A DNA stretch of 64,000 nt from Pseudomonas sp. KBW05 (GCF_003852405.1 NZ_QAJM01000013.1:45217-109216); one strand, 5' to 3'. Positions 44,069-53,275 are shown, counted from the first letter of the stretch. Translations and numbers: made by a program. Notes: generated by a model not told the origin, from the sequence alone.

Positions 44069-45427
44069 TCAGCGTACGCCTTCAGCCCTCAGCGCAGCTG
44101 GGGTGTAATCGGCGGCCTTGGCATTGAAGCCAAACACAAAGCTGCTCTTCTCCTCGTTCTTCATACCCAGCGCGATGTAGCGCCCGGCGATGATGTCGTA
44201 CAGGGTTTCCACGGTGTAGGCCGGGGTCTGGTGGTTGTAGTAGAACTGCGCGTGGCCCTCGGCGACCCGCCACAGTTGGCCACGGCCGTCGTAGTGATCC
44301 ACCAGCGCCACTTGCCAGCTGTCTTCGTCGATGTACATGTGGCGCTTGGCGTAGATGTGCCGCTCACTCGGCTTGACCGTGCCGACCACTTCCCACACGC
44401 GGTGCAGTTCGTAGCGGGTCAGGTCCTGGTTGATATGGCCGGCCTTGATGATGTCGTCGTACTTGAGGGTCGGTTGATCGAGCTTGTAGCTGTTGTAGGG
44501 GATGTACATCTCCTTCTTGCCCACCAGTTTCCAGTCATAGCGGTCGGGCGCGCCGGAGAACATGTCGAAGTTGTCGGACGTACGCAGGCCGTCGGACGCG
44601 GTGCCCGGCCCGTCATACGCCACTTGCGGCGCACGGCGTACGCGGCGTTGGCCGGCGTTGTAGATCCACGCCAGGCGCGGTTCTTTCACCTGGTCGAGGG
44701 TTTCGTGCACCAGCAGCACGTTGCCCGCCAGGCGCGCGGGCGCGGTCACCGATTGCTTGAAGAAGGTCAGCACGTTGGCCGCCTTGGCCGGATCCATGTC
44801 CGGGATCAGTTGCGGCACCGCCACTTCTTCTTCGAAGCGGATCGGCGTGTAGCTGCCGTTGGTCTGCGGCGTGGCCTGGGTGATGATGCGGCGCAGGTTG
44901 CCGCCGTGGTAGCGGGTGATGTGGTTCCACAGCACTTCCACGCCATTTTTCGGAATCGGGAAGGCGTAGTAGCGGTTTCCGGTGAAGTTTTCCAGGCCGT
45001 TGCCGTCGTTGATCGGCTTGACGTTCAGCGCGCTGCGCTTGATCGACTCGTAGATGTCCGCCGGCAGGTTGACCGTGCGGTGGGTGGTGTACACCGGGAT
45101 CTTGTAGGTCTCGGGGTAGCGCTTGAACATCGCCACCTGGCCTTCGGAGAGTTTGTCCTTGTACTTGTCGACGGTGGCGGCGGTGATCACGAACAGCGGT
45201 TTTTCACTGGCGAACGGGTCGGCGAGAAAGCCTTTGCTGTCCACCGCGCCCGCGTTTGTAGGAATGCCACCGGTCCAGGCCGGGATCGAGCCGTCGGCGT
45301 TGCCGGCTTTTTCGGCGCCCACCGGGGTGAGGCTGGTGCCAAGCTTGGCGGCTTCTTCGGGCGATACGGCGGCCATGACATGGGCCGCCAGCAAACTCAG
45401 AGCCAATACAGCAAGTGTCTTACGCAT
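44069..45427 (-). CDS. DUF1329 family exported protein
   Basis: A 452-residue protein with signal peptide (MRKTLAVLALSLLAAHVMA) and the DUF1329 LolB-like fold (LGTSLTPVGAEKAGNADGSI, PAWTGGIPTN). DUF1329 proteins nearly always pair with a DUF1302 outer-membrane protein and are thought to help handle hydrophobic substrates, but the role is unproven. It lies 26 bases after the DUF1302 gene in the same operon. Confidence 0.85.
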   Translation of the reverse strand: MRKTLAVLALSLLAAHVMAAVSPEEAAKLGTSLTPVGAEKAGNADGSIPAWTGGIPTNAGAVDSKGFLADPFASEKPLFVITAATVDKYKDKLSEGQVAMFKRYPETYKIPVYTTHRTVNLPADIYESIKRSALNVKPINDGNGLENFTGNRYYAFPIPKNGVEVLWNHITRYHGGNLRRIITQATPQTNGSYTPIRFEEEVAVPQLIPDMDPAKAANVLTFFKQSVTAPARLAGNVLLVHETLDQVKEPRLAWIYNAGQRRVRRAPQVAYDGPGTASDGLRTSDNFDMFSGAPDRYDWKLVGKKEMYIPYNSYKLDQPTLKYDDIIKAGHINQDLTRYELHRVWEVVGTVKPSERHIYAKRHMYIDEDSWQVALVDHYDGRGQLWRVAEGHAQFYYNHQTPAYTVETLYDIIAGRYIALGMKNEEKSSFVFGFNAKAADYTPAALRAEGVR

Positions 45428-45453
45428 GGAGTCTTGTCCTTCTTTTAGCCAGA

Positions 45454-47244
45454 TCAGAAGTTCACGCCGAAGCTGAGGGCGAGGAAGTCGCGGTCGGTGA
45501 GGGTGTTGTAGTCGCCGCCGAAAAAGTCGGTGTAGCTCAGGCTGGCGGTATAGGTGCTGCGGTAATCCGCATCCACGCCGACGCTGATGGCCTTGGCGCC
45601 TTTGTTGAACAGGCCGTTGGGGCCGTAGCCGGCGACGTCATGGGACCACGACAGGTTGGGCTTGAGGTTCACCCCGAAGATCGCGTTGTTATAGTCAAGG
45701 ATCGCCCGGGCGCGGTAGCCCCAGGAGTTGGCCGTGACAAAACCGTCGGTGTCACCCTGGAACCCATAGGCGCCGTAGACCGAGTCACGGCCGTAACGCA
45801 GCTTGGATTTGTCTTCCAGTCCAGCGACGTGGACGAAGGCCGCTTCACCGACCAACGTCAGGCGTTCGGCGCCCAGCACCTGGTCGAAGAATTGGGTCAT
45901 GGTGCTTTGAATCTGGGTGATTTCCTTGCGGCGGTAGCCTTTGTTGTCGTCGCCGAAGTTGCTGCGGATCGGCGACGCCGCCTGGCCGGCGACCGGGTTG
46001 ATCAGGGCCAGGGTCAGGTCGGTGGTGTTGAGTTGCACCGGGGCATTCGGGCGGTAGCTGATTTCACCGGTCCACGCCGTGCCGGTGGGCAAGGTGGTGG
46101 AGAAACTGGCGCCGAACAGGCGGATGTTTTCCGGGTAGTCGAGGTAGTACTGGCCACGGCCGAGCATCAGGCTCTGGACCAGCCCTGAACCGGTGCCGGG
46201 CGCGATGCCGTTGGCTGCGCCAGAGATCGCGCCGAGCGTGGCCAGGCTGGTGTTGTTGGTGATGGTGCCCACGGTCGGCGTGCGGCTGTGGTAGTTCATG
46301 AAGTACAGGCCGTACTCGGTGTCGTCCCCCAGCCAGCGCAAGGCTGCGCCGAACTGGCCGCCGTCGCGGGCTTCGCGATCCCGGGCGCGCTGTACGATCA
46401 CCCCTTCACGCGTCACTTGAAAACCCTGCCCGAACGCGGCGGCCACCGGTTGCAACGGCGCAATTGCCGGGTTGCCCACGGTGTAGTTGCCATTGCAACC
46501 ATGGGCCGCGACGTCGCCACCAAAGAACGTGCCGCAGTTATCCAGCACGGTGTTTTGCCAGTTCAACTGGTAGAAGCCTTCCACCGTCAGTTGGTTGGTC
46601 AGGCTCTGGGAGCCGAACAGCATGTTCACCGGGATCAGCCCTTCCTTGATCTCCGCGCCGGGGCGGCGGAAGGCCGACACGTCGATGGGGTTGATGCTGT
46701 TGATGGAGTTACCGATAAAGGTGCTCTCGCCCCAACTGACCACCTGCTTGCCCAGGCGCACGTTGCCCGGTTGGTCGCCAATGGAATAGTTGTGATAGAC
46801 GAAGGCATCCAGCAGTTGGTAGCCGGATGAGCGCGCGCCTTCGTCGCGGTGGTGGTTGCTGATCTGCTTGAATTCGCGGTCTTCGTCCTGCAGTTCGAAG
46901 TCGTACCAATATTTGCCGCGGACAAACATGCCGCTGTCGCCGTACTTGAGCTCCAGGTCGTGCAGGCCCTTGAAGATCTTGGAGAAGGTTTCGCCCTTCT
47001 TGAAGTTCAGTCGTCCATCATCCCCGGTAGACGCTTGCCCGGTGCCGCCATTGACGGTGCCCACCAGCTTTTTATCGGCATCGCGCATGCCCCAACTCGC
47101 GCCGACCGACAGCGAGGAGTCGAATTGCCCTTCGATCTCGCCAATGTTGAATGAAACAGCCTGCGCCTGCGCACAGCAACCCAGTGCAACCGCAGCGGCC
47201 AGCGCCTGAGGCGTGAAGATGGCGCGCATTGTTGTTTTTGTCAT
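45454..47244 (-). CDS. DUF1302 family outer-membrane protein
   Basis: A 596-residue beta-barrel-like protein: signal peptide (MRAIFTPQALAAAVALGCCAQAQA), SFNIGEIEGQFDSSLSVGAS, GKQVVSWGESTFIGNSINSI, and a C-terminal aromatic strand (DFLALSFGVNF) typical of outer-membrane barrels. ATG 47244 has GGGGAAG upstream. It forms an operon with DUF1329, and the nearby MalT-like gene is the probable regulator. Transport of a hydrophobic compound is plausible but not shown. Confidence 0.85.
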   Translation of the reverse strand: MTKTTMRAIFTPQALAAAVALGCCAQAQAVSFNIGEIEGQFDSSLSVGASWGMRDADKKLVGTVNGGTGQASTGDDGRLNFKKGETFSKIFKGLHDLELKYGDSGMFVRGKYWYDFELQDEDREFKQISNHHRDEGARSSGYQLLDAFVYHNYSIGDQPGNVRLGKQVVSWGESTFIGNSINSINPIDVSAFRRPGAEIKEGLIPVNMLFGSQSLTNQLTVEGFYQLNWQNTVLDNCGTFFGGDVAAHGCNGNYTVGNPAIAPLQPVAAAFGQGFQVTREGVIVQRARDREARDGGQFGAALRWLGDDTEYGLYFMNYHSRTPTVGTITNNTSLATLGAISGAANGIAPGTGSGLVQSLMLGRGQYYLDYPENIRLFGASFSTTLPTGTAWTGEISYRPNAPVQLNTTDLTLALINPVAGQAASPIRSNFGDDNKGYRRKEITQIQSTMTQFFDQVLGAERLTLVGEAAFVHVAGLEDKSKLRYGRDSVYGAYGFQGDTDGFVTANSWGYRARAILDYNNAIFGVNLKPNLSWSHDVAGYGPNGLFNKGAKAISVGVDADYRSTYTASLSYTDFFGGDYNTLTDRDFLALSFGVNF

Positions 47245-47499
47245 GCGTCTTCCCCGGTGAGTGACAGAAGGCCCCACCCTACTGCCGCGCATCAGGAGCG
47301 ATAAGCGCACCAAGGAGGGATTCGTGTTGTCGCTCGAAAGGATGAGCAGCCGTGCTGGCAGCGGGTTTGGGCGGGGGTATGGACCGAATGGATGGTGGCT
47401 TATCAAGCCAGTGGATGGCGCGCCCGGCGACTGTTGCCGTATCGGTAACAGTCCTTGTCCTGAAGCGCTATTACTCATTTTGTTACAACCGACTATTCT

Positions 47500-47666
47500 T
47501 AGCGCGCTCTCAGGGCAAACGGCCCGCTTCCCCCACCGGAAGAACAGCCAGACTTAGCTGGATTGATGCCTGTTTTCAATCTGTTACCCGTGTTCACTGA
47601 CGTGGATTTGTTGCTCCTTGATCCAACGTCTTACTTCGGCCGCTGCCTATGCAGCGGCCTTTTTTA
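47500..47666 (+). ncRNA. Candidate small RNA ending at a strong terminator
   Basis: The plus strand 47245-47637 contains no supportable gene, yet it ends in a classical terminator (GGCCGCTGC-CTAT-GCAGCGGCC then T6, 47639-47666). A transcript must therefore stop there. Possible -10 TATTCT sits near 47491. The segment carries an unpaired CU-rich stretch (TTGCTCCTTGATCC) of the kind used to pair with ribosome sites. The start is a guess and no known sRNA was recognised. Confidence 0.3.
47639..47666 (+). terminator. Strong plus-strand terminator without an obvious gene
   Basis: GGCCGCTGC, 4-base loop, GCAGCGGCC, then TTTTTTAT. See the candidate small RNA entry. Confidence 0.9.
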
Positions 47667-47681
47667 TGCCCGGAATAAAAC

Positions 47682-47700
47682 GGGGCGCCCTTGGCGCCCC
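47682..47700 (-). terminator. Terminator of the SDR gene
   Basis: GGGGCGCC-CTT-GGCGCCCC. On the minus strand it is followed by GTTTTATT, 28 bases after the SDR stop. Confidence 0.85.
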
Positions 47701-47728
47701 GCACGATTCACTGTTGTTCAAGCAACGA

Positions 47729-48640
47729 TCAAAGGCTGTACTTCTGCAAGTTGGCCATCATTTCCTTCAGGGCTTCGATGTTGTCCTTGGGGTGGGCGGC
47801 GCCTTCGAAGTCGCAGATCTGCTGCCAATGCGCGGCCACGTCGTCGGGCGAGAAGCCGGCTTCCGGGTCAAACCCCACGCCGAGGCTGCGCTCCCAGCGG
47901 GTCTTGCCGATCCAGCCGCCGCCCACTTCGAACAGGCCGGCGGTGTCCTCGCACGCCGCGCTGCCCAGGTACACCACCAGCGGGCTGACCAGCTCCGGCT
48001 TGAGGCGCTCGAACACTTGCGGCGGGATCAGGCCTTCGGTCATGCGCGTGCCACCAGTAGGGGCGATGGCGTTGACCAGGATGTTGTTCTTGCGCCCTTC
48101 CAGCGCCAGGGTGCGGGTCAAGCCATACAACCCGAGCTTGGCCATGCCGTAGTTGGACTGACCGAAGTTGCCGTAGATGCCGGAGGTGGAAGCCGTAAAG
48201 ATCACCCGGCCGTAGCCTTGCTCGCGCATGTGCGGCCAGGCGGCGCGGGTGACTTTGTAGGCACCTTCGACATGCACCCGGTAAACCAGGTCCCAGTCGC
48301 TGTCGTCCATTTTGTGGAAGGTCTTGTCGCGCAGAATCCCGGCATTGTTGACCACCACGTCGATGCGACCGAACACTTCCAGCGCGTGCTGCACAATCTT
48401 GTCACCGTCGGTGACGGAGTCATGGTTGGCTTCGGCAATACCGCCAGCGGCGCGGATTTCAGCGACCACACGGTCAGCGGCCGAGGCATTGGCGCCTTCG
48501 CCCTGGGTCGAGCCGCCCAAGTCATTGACCAACACCTTGGCCCCGTGCCGGGCGAACAGCAGCGCATGGGCCCGGCCCAACCCGCCGCCGGCACCGGTGA
48601 CGATCACGACCTTATCCTGGAACTGCACTGACTCACTCAT
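47729..48640 (-). CDS. Short-chain dehydrogenase (MFE-2-like 3-hydroxyacyl-CoA dehydrogenase type)
   Basis: A 303-residue SDR: NAD-binding TGAGGGLGRAHALLFA, NNAG motif in VVVNNAGILRD, catalytic Ser/Tyr/Lys in TASTSGIYGNFGQSNYGMAK. The long NDLGGSTQGEG loop and C-terminal extension resemble the dehydrogenase domain of multifunctional enzyme 2 of fatty-acid oxidation. ATG 48640 has CGGAG 6 bases upstream. It lies next to an alpha/beta hydrolase and class II aldolase; a shared catabolic pathway is possible. Confidence 0.82.
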   Translation of the reverse strand: MSESVQFQDKVVIVTGAGGGLGRAHALLFARHGAKVLVNDLGGSTQGEGANASAADRVVAEIRAAGGIAEANHDSVTDGDKIVQHALEVFGRIDVVVNNAGILRDKTFHKMDDSDWDLVYRVHVEGAYKVTRAAWPHMREQGYGRVIFTASTSGIYGNFGQSNYGMAKLGLYGLTRTLALEGRKNNILVNAIAPTGGTRMTEGLIPPQVFERLKPELVSPLVVYLGSAACEDTAGLFEVGGGWIGKTRWERSLGVGFDPEAGFSPDDVAAHWQQICDFEGAAHPKDNIEALKEMMANLQKYSL

Positions 48641-48787
48641 ACCGAACTCCGCTGGCGACAATGGGAATGGGTTGAGTGTCAGGCACGGGGCCTTGGGTCA
48701 CAATAAAGTCAGCCAGGGCTGAATGGTGCGCGATAAGGCTGGGGGATGATGGCCAAGGGGCCGGCGCTGCTCTCACTGTGGAACAGG

Positions 48788-48822
48788 CCAGCTCCCACAC
48801 AAGCCCTCTCCCACAGTTGAAC
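48788..48822. repeat. Degenerate REP remnant
   Basis: GGCCAGCTCCCACACAAGCC followed by CTCTCCCACAGTTG, the inverse half of the local REP unit. It lies 3' of the alpha/beta hydrolase gene, and no opposite arm was found. Confidence 0.6.
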
Positions 48823-48831
48823 TGTGTGAAT

Positions 48832-49734
48832 TCAGGAATAGGCCATGTAGGGCACCGGCCCGGCAATCCGCTCGCGAAACGCCAGGTAGTGCTTGAGCAC
48901 CTGCACCGGCGCCTCGATCTGCGGGTAGTGGCCGATATTCGTCAGCAACACCGTATCCGCCTCGGGCACCAGTTGCTGATAACGCGCCACCATATGCGCA
49001 CCGGAAATCGGGTCAGCCTCGCCGTCAATCACCCGCAGCGGCACGTCCAGACGCTGCATCGCCTCCACCCAACGGTCACGCATCCGGCGACGCTGGGGGA
49101 TATAGGCAATCAGCTTGTGCAGGATCCGCGTGCCATCGTTGCAGTTGAGCAGGCTCCAGAAATCATCCAGGGCGCTTTCGCTGGGGCGGGTATCCGGGCC
49201 GAAGATCTGGCGGAAGCTATCGGACAAGGCATTGCGCCCAAAGGCGCGGCCAATCATCCAGCCAAGAGGGCTGAGCAAGAGTTTTTGCACCAGCGCAGGC
49301 CGATGGGTTTCGGGAAACAGGCCGCCGTTGAGAAACACGCAACTGGCCATCAGAAAGCGCCCTTCGTAATGCCGCGCGAGCAATTCCTGGGCAACGCTGT
49401 CGCCGTAGTCATGGGCCAGCACATGCACCGGCTGATCCACACTCAAATACTCCAGCAGCGCCTGTTGCACATCGGCCTGCTCCAGCAGGCAGTACTCGTG
49501 ATCGAGGGGTTTGTCCGAGTCGCCAAAGCCGAGCATGTCGCAGGCAATCACCAGGTTGCGCTGGGCCAGGGGCTGCCACAGGTAATGCCAGTCCCAACTG
49601 GCCGTAGGGAAACCATGGATCAGCAGCAACGGCTCGCCCTGCCCCGCCACCCAGTAGCGGATGGTACGACCACGGAAGACGAAACTCTGGCCGCGCTTGC
49701 GCCAGGCTCTGAGCGGGATCTCGGCGAGTGGCAT
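48832..49734 (-). CDS. Alpha/beta hydrolase
   Basis: A 300-residue alpha/beta-hydrolase: oxyanion-region LLIHGFPTASWDWHYLW, the nucleophile elbow is LAHDYGDSVAQ (Asp nucleophile, as in epoxide hydrolases and haloalkane dehalogenases), and the C-terminal His is in LTNIGHYPQIEAP. The Asp nucleophile hints at epoxide hydrolase or dehalogenase chemistry. It shares one base with the upstream aldolase gene, so the two are co-expressed. Confidence 0.82.
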   Translation of the reverse strand: MPLAEIPLRAWRKRGQSFVFRGRTIRYWVAGQGEPLLLIHGFPTASWDWHYLWQPLAQRNLVIACDMLGFGDSDKPLDHEYCLLEQADVQQALLEYLSVDQPVHVLAHDYGDSVAQELLARHYEGRFLMASCVFLNGGLFPETHRPALVQKLLLSPLGWMIGRAFGRNALSDSFRQIFGPDTRPSESALDDFWSLLNCNDGTRILHKLIAYIPQRRRMRDRWVEAMQRLDVPLRVIDGEADPISGAHMVARYQQLVPEADTVLLTNIGHYPQIEAPVQVLKHYLAFRERIAGPVPYMAYS

Positions 49735-50516
49735 CAGGTTTTATACCCAGGATCGATGCTGTCCAACTTACGCAGCAACGCCGGCCAGGCCAGCGCGCCC
49801 CCCATGCCTTGTGCGCTTTTGGTAACAGCCGCCACCATCGCCTTGGCCCCGGCCAGAATCTGCGGGCCGATGGGGATCAACTCGGCGCCGCCGTTTTGCG
49901 CCAGCACCTGGATATCGCAGGCACGCTGGAATGTGAACATCATCAGGAAGGTGTCGGCGATGGTGCTGCCGCAGGTCAGCAGGCCGTGGTTGTGCAGCAT
50001 CAGGAAATTGTTGTCGCCCAGGTCGGCCTGCAACCGGGCCTTTTCCTCGTGGTTCAGTGCCACGCCTTCGTAGGCGTGATAGGCCAGGCTCGCCAGCACG
50101 AAGATCGATTGCTGGCTGATCGGCAACACACCCTGTTTCTGCGCCGCCACCGCGACACCGGCGGCGGTGTGGGTATGCAGCACGCAGGTAACGTCGTGGC
50201 GAACTTCATGGATGGCGCTATGGATGGTGTAGCCCGCCGGGTTGATCTCGTAGGGGCCGTCCATCAACTTGTTGCCGGCTTGATCGACCTTGACCAGGCT
50301 CGACGCGGTGATCTCGTGAAACATCAGCCCGTACGGGTTGATCAGGAAGTCATCGGTGCCCGGCACCTTGGCCGAGATGTGGGTGAAGATCAGGTCATCC
50401 CAGCCGTGCAACGCCACCAGGCGATAACAGGCTGCCAGGTCGACACGGGCTTGCCATTCGGCAGCGCTGACCTGGGCTTGGACATTTTGTGGCGATAGAA
50501 CAGGGGCTAGGCTCAC
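49734..50516 (-). CDS. Class II aldolase/adducin family protein
   Basis: A 260-residue protein with the zinc-binding His residues of class II aldolases: FTHISAKVPGTDDFLINPYG, CVLHTHTAAGVAVAA, FLMLHNHGLLTCG. Members are sugar-phosphate aldolases or decarboxylases, but many Pseudomonas paralogues are uncharacterised. It heads the pair with the hydrolase gene. Confidence 0.82.
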   Translation of the reverse strand: MSLAPVLSPQNVQAQVSAAEWQARVDLAACYRLVALHGWDDLIFTHISAKVPGTDDFLINPYGLMFHEITASSLVKVDQAGNKLMDGPYEINPAGYTIHSAIHEVRHDVTCVLHTHTAAGVAVAAQKQGVLPISQQSIFVLASLAYHAYEGVALNHEEKARLQADLGDNNFLMLHNHGLLTCGSTIADTFLMMFTFQRACDIQVLAQNGGAELIPIGPQILAGAKAMVAAVTKSAQGMGGALAWPALLRKLDSIDPGYKT

Positions 50517-50667
50517 GTCAACGACCTCCTTGGCGCACTTTCTTATTGTTTTTTTGAGTGATGGGCCAGTCTAGACAGACCTCACGACGGAAGGGAGTCG
50601 CCTTCGCAGCCAGCTTGATGACCGAACGAGTCAGCCATGAGAATAGTTGAAATCCACGCGCACGGCG

Positions 50668-51354
50668 TCAGAGAAGCGCCGCCAATAAAGGCGCGGCGAA
50701 CAGGTTGAGCAGCCCCGTCAACACCATCACCAGGCCTGCGACCGAACCTTCTTCGCCGCCCACTTCCCGCGCCCGGCTGACCCCGGCGCCATGGGCGCCC
50801 ACGCCAAACAAAGCGCCACGGGCCAGTGGCGTGCGCAACGGCAGCCATTTAAGCAGCACGCCACCGAGCATGGCGCCGAACACGCCGGTGAACATCACGA
50901 ACACGGCGGTCAGCTCTGGCACGCCGCCGAGGTCGGACGACACCGGCATGGCGAACGGCGTGGTGATGGAACGCGGCACCAGCGACATCGTCACCGCGCT
51001 GTCCAGCGCCAGCGCCTTGGCCAGGCCAAACGAGGTGGCGATGGATGCAACGCTGCCCGCCAGCATGCCCAGCAGCAAAGCCGACCAGTGGCGTGCGAGC
51101 AAGCGCCGTTGTTGCCAGATCGGCACGGCGAAGGCCACGGTGACCGGGCCGAGGACCAGCATCAGCCAGTGGGTGTCGGCCGCGTATTCGGCATAGGCGG
51201 TGTTCATCGGCACAGCCACCGCCAGCAACAGCACCGGCACAAGGATCAATGGCGACAACAGGTAGCGCCCGGTGCGACGGTACAACCAGCGGCTGAACAC
51301 ATACGCGCCCAGGGTCATGGCGAGCCAGAACAGGGGCATCAGCTCAAGCTTCAT
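50668..51354 (-). CDS. lrgB: LrgB/CidB-family membrane protein
   Basis: A 228-residue protein with about seven membrane helices and the LrgB signature (SLVPRSITTPFAMPVSSDLG; GVGAHGAGVSRAREVG). LrgAB-type proteins influence murein hydrolase activity and export of small metabolites. It overlaps lrgA by 11 bases. The LysR gene across the divergent promoter is the likely regulator. Confidence 0.9.
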   Translation of the reverse strand: MKLELMPLFWLAMTLGAYVFSRWLYRRTGRYLLSPLILVPVLLLAVAVPMNTAYAEYAADTHWLMLVLGPVTVAFAVPIWQQRRLLARHWSALLLGMLAGSVASIATSFGLAKALALDSAVTMSLVPRSITTPFAMPVSSDLGGVPELTAVFVMFTGVFGAMLGGVLLKWLPLRTPLARGALFGVGAHGAGVSRAREVGGEEGSVAGLVMVLTGLLNLFAAPLLAALL

Positions 51355-51715
51355 GGCGCAGCCTCCAGCGGCACACCCACTCCACGGTAAACGCGGTCAC
51401 CAGCATCACCGCCAAGGTACTCAGGCCGATCACCAGCAGGATGCGCCAGCCGTCATTGCGCACCAGGCCGCCGTAGTCCAGCAGGCTCATCAGGGCCGGA
51501 ATAAAGAACAACAGCATCTCCGCCATCAACACACCAGCGCCCAATTGCAGGGCGGCAGGTTTTATCAGGCCGCTGGCGAAGGTCGCCAGCAATAAGCCCA
51601 GCCCGACCACCCCGCCAGGAATCGGCCACGCCAGCCATACGGCCAGTTGGCAGCCAAGAAAATAGATGGCCAGCAGCACGACCAATTCAATCAACAGACG
51701 GGTGAAACGTTTCAT
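51344..51715 (-). CDS. lrgA: LrgA/CidA-family holin-like protein
   Basis: A 123-residue protein with four membrane helices and the CidA/LrgA core (WPIPGGVVGLGLLLATFASG; ALQLGAGVLMAEMLLFFIPA). It probably forms a small membrane pore complex with LrgB. The start at ATG 51715 (MKRFTRLL) fits the first helix; GAGGAA is 11 bases upstream. Confidence 0.9.
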   Translation of the reverse strand: MKRFTRLLIELVVLLAIYFLGCQLAVWLAWPIPGGVVGLGLLLATFASGLIKPAALQLGAGVLMAEMLLFFIPALMSLLDYGGLVRNDGWRILLVIGLSTLAVMLVTAFTVEWVCRWRLRHEA

Positions 51716-51791
51716 GGGCTTGGGTTCCTCGCAGGCGCCCATTTTAAAGAGGCCGGCCCCATACCCACAGCGAATTGTTAGACTGCAAACT

Positions 51792-51806
51792 ATTCCAAAC
51801 TGGAAT
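51792..51806. promoter_or_regulatory. Palindrome between lrgA and its LysR regulator
   Basis: ATTCCA-AAC-TGGAAT fits the T-N11-A form of LysR-family sites and lies 7 bases before the LysR start, where bound regulator would repress its own gene and act on divergent lrgAB. Confidence 0.6.
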
Positions 51807-51813
51807 CATGACC

Positions 51814-52710
51814 ATGGAATTCAAACAGCTGCGCAGCTTTGTCGAAGTCATCCATCGCGGTGGTTTTACCCAGGCCGGCAAAACCTTGCACATCAGCCAG
51901 TCCGCCGTGAGCAAACAGGTGGCACAGTTGGAACAGAGCCTCGGCACGCCGCTGCTGGAGCGCACTGGCTCACATATCCGCCTGACCGCCGCCGGCGCGG
52001 TGGTATTGCAACGTGCCGAAGCGATGCTGCGCCTGCAGACCGAGTTGCTCAGCGAGCTGGACGACATGCAGCAACTGGCTCGCGGCGAACTGCGCCTGGG
52101 CTTGCCGCTGCTGGCCGGCGATACGTTGTTCGCCGGGCTGTTTGCCGAGTACCGCAGGCGTTACCCCAACGTCACCATCCAGCTCCTGGAAGGCGGCAGT
52201 CGCACGATTGAACAAGGGATTCTCAACGGTGAACTGGACGTCGGCGGCAGCCTGATGCCCAGTGACCCGGCCTTCGCCTGGCAAGCCTTCTGCGATGAGC
52301 CGCTGGACGCCTTGTTGCCGATGGACCATCCGCTGGCGGAAAACGCTCAGGTGCGTCTTGAGGAATTGGCGGACACACCGTTCCTGATGTACCAGCGCAG
52401 TTTTGTGCTGAATGACCGGCTGGTGCAGGCCTGTCAGCACGTGGGCTTTACGCCGAAGGAAATTGGCCGCAGCGGCCAGGCGGACTTTCTCGTGGCGCTG
52501 GTCGCCGCCGGCCAGGGCGTGGTGCTGCTGCCCAGCGTCGTCGCCCGTGGGCTGGTGCGGCCAGGCGTGGTGCGCCTGACGCTCAAGGCGCCAGACTTCC
52601 TGCGCTGGGACATTGCCTTTATCTGGCGCGACGGCGCTTATCTGTCGAGAGCCGCCCAGGCCTGGCTGGCATTGTTGCGCGAATACCCGGTCAACCGCGC
52701 AGTGCAGTGA
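51814..52710 (+). CDS. LysR-family transcriptional regulator
   Basis: A 298-residue regulator: N-terminal winged HTH (MEFKQLRSFVEVIHRGGFTQ; LHISQSAVSKQVAQLEQSLG) and a periplasmic-binding-like effector domain. It is divergent from lrgAB, as CidR-type regulators are. ATG 51808 (two codons earlier) is an equal alternative. The 3' end overlaps the convergent flavodoxin gene by 20 bases. Confidence 0.88.
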   Translation: MEFKQLRSFVEVIHRGGFTQAGKTLHISQSAVSKQVAQLEQSLGTPLLERTGSHIRLTAAGAVVLQRAEAMLRLQTELLSELDDMQQLARGELRLGLPLLAGDTLFAGLFAEYRRRYPNVTIQLLEGGSRTIEQGILNGELDVGGSLMPSDPAFAWQAFCDEPLDALLPMDHPLAENAQVRLEELADTPFLMYQRSFVLNDRLVQACQHVGFTPKEIGRSGQADFLVALVAAGQGVVLLPSVVARGLVRPGVVRLTLKAPDFLRWDIAFIWRDGAYLSRAAQAWLALLREYPVNRAVQ

Positions 52711-53146
52711 CCAGTTCCGCCAGCCACGGCTCGGCGTCGGCTTCCGGGGTCACGCTTTCGCTGGCATCCAGACGCAGCATCGGCAGCACTTCGCGCACAC
52801 CCAACTCGCCGAACAACTCACGCAGTTGCTCGCCACCGCCGCAGAAGGTGTCGCCGTAGCTGGCGTCGCCCAGGCCGATCACCGCGCCTGGCAGGCCGCG
52901 CCAGGCGGCGGGCAATTGGTCGCGGATGCTCGAATACAGCGGTTGCAGGTTATCAGGCAACTCACCCATGCCCGTGGTCGAAGTCACCGCCAGGAACGCA
53001 TCGGGCGCGAAGGCTTGCACGTCTGCCAGGGTGGCGCGCGGGTTGTGCCAGGCTTCAAAACCGGCGGCGTTGAGGAGACCGGCGGCGTGGCGGGCGACTT
53101 CTTCAGCGGTGCCGTAGACCGAGCCGGAAAGGATGGCGACTTTCAT
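52691..53146 (-). CDS. Flavodoxin (MioC-like)
   Basis: A 151-residue FMN-binding protein. The phosphate loop is LSGSVYGTAEEVARHA. TSTTGMGELPDN and GLGDASYGDTFCGGG surround the isoalloxazine. It transfers single electrons to unknown partners. ATG 53146 is chosen over TTG 53149. It is divergent from the short LOV gene. Confidence 0.9.
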   Translation of the reverse strand: MKVAILSGSVYGTAEEVARHAAGLLNAAGFEAWHNPRATLADVQAFAPDAFLAVTSTTGMGELPDNLQPLYSSIRDQLPAAWRGLPGAVIGLGDASYGDTFCGGGEQLRELFGELGVREVLPMLRLDASESVTPEADAEPWLAELVTALRG

Positions 53147-53275
53147 CAATCTGATCCTGTAGTTGAGTGAAAGCGTGGGATATTAGCAGCAGATGCAAAT
53201 ATTTCAGTGGGCCGCGTGCAACATTCAGAAGTTGCCATAGACTCCAATTCTCCAAAACAAGCCATGGACCGCTCA

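Noticed and set aside
47563-47988. 141-codon plus-strand frame over the SDR 3' end
   Set aside because: Runs through a strong terminator and the antisense of the SDR gene.
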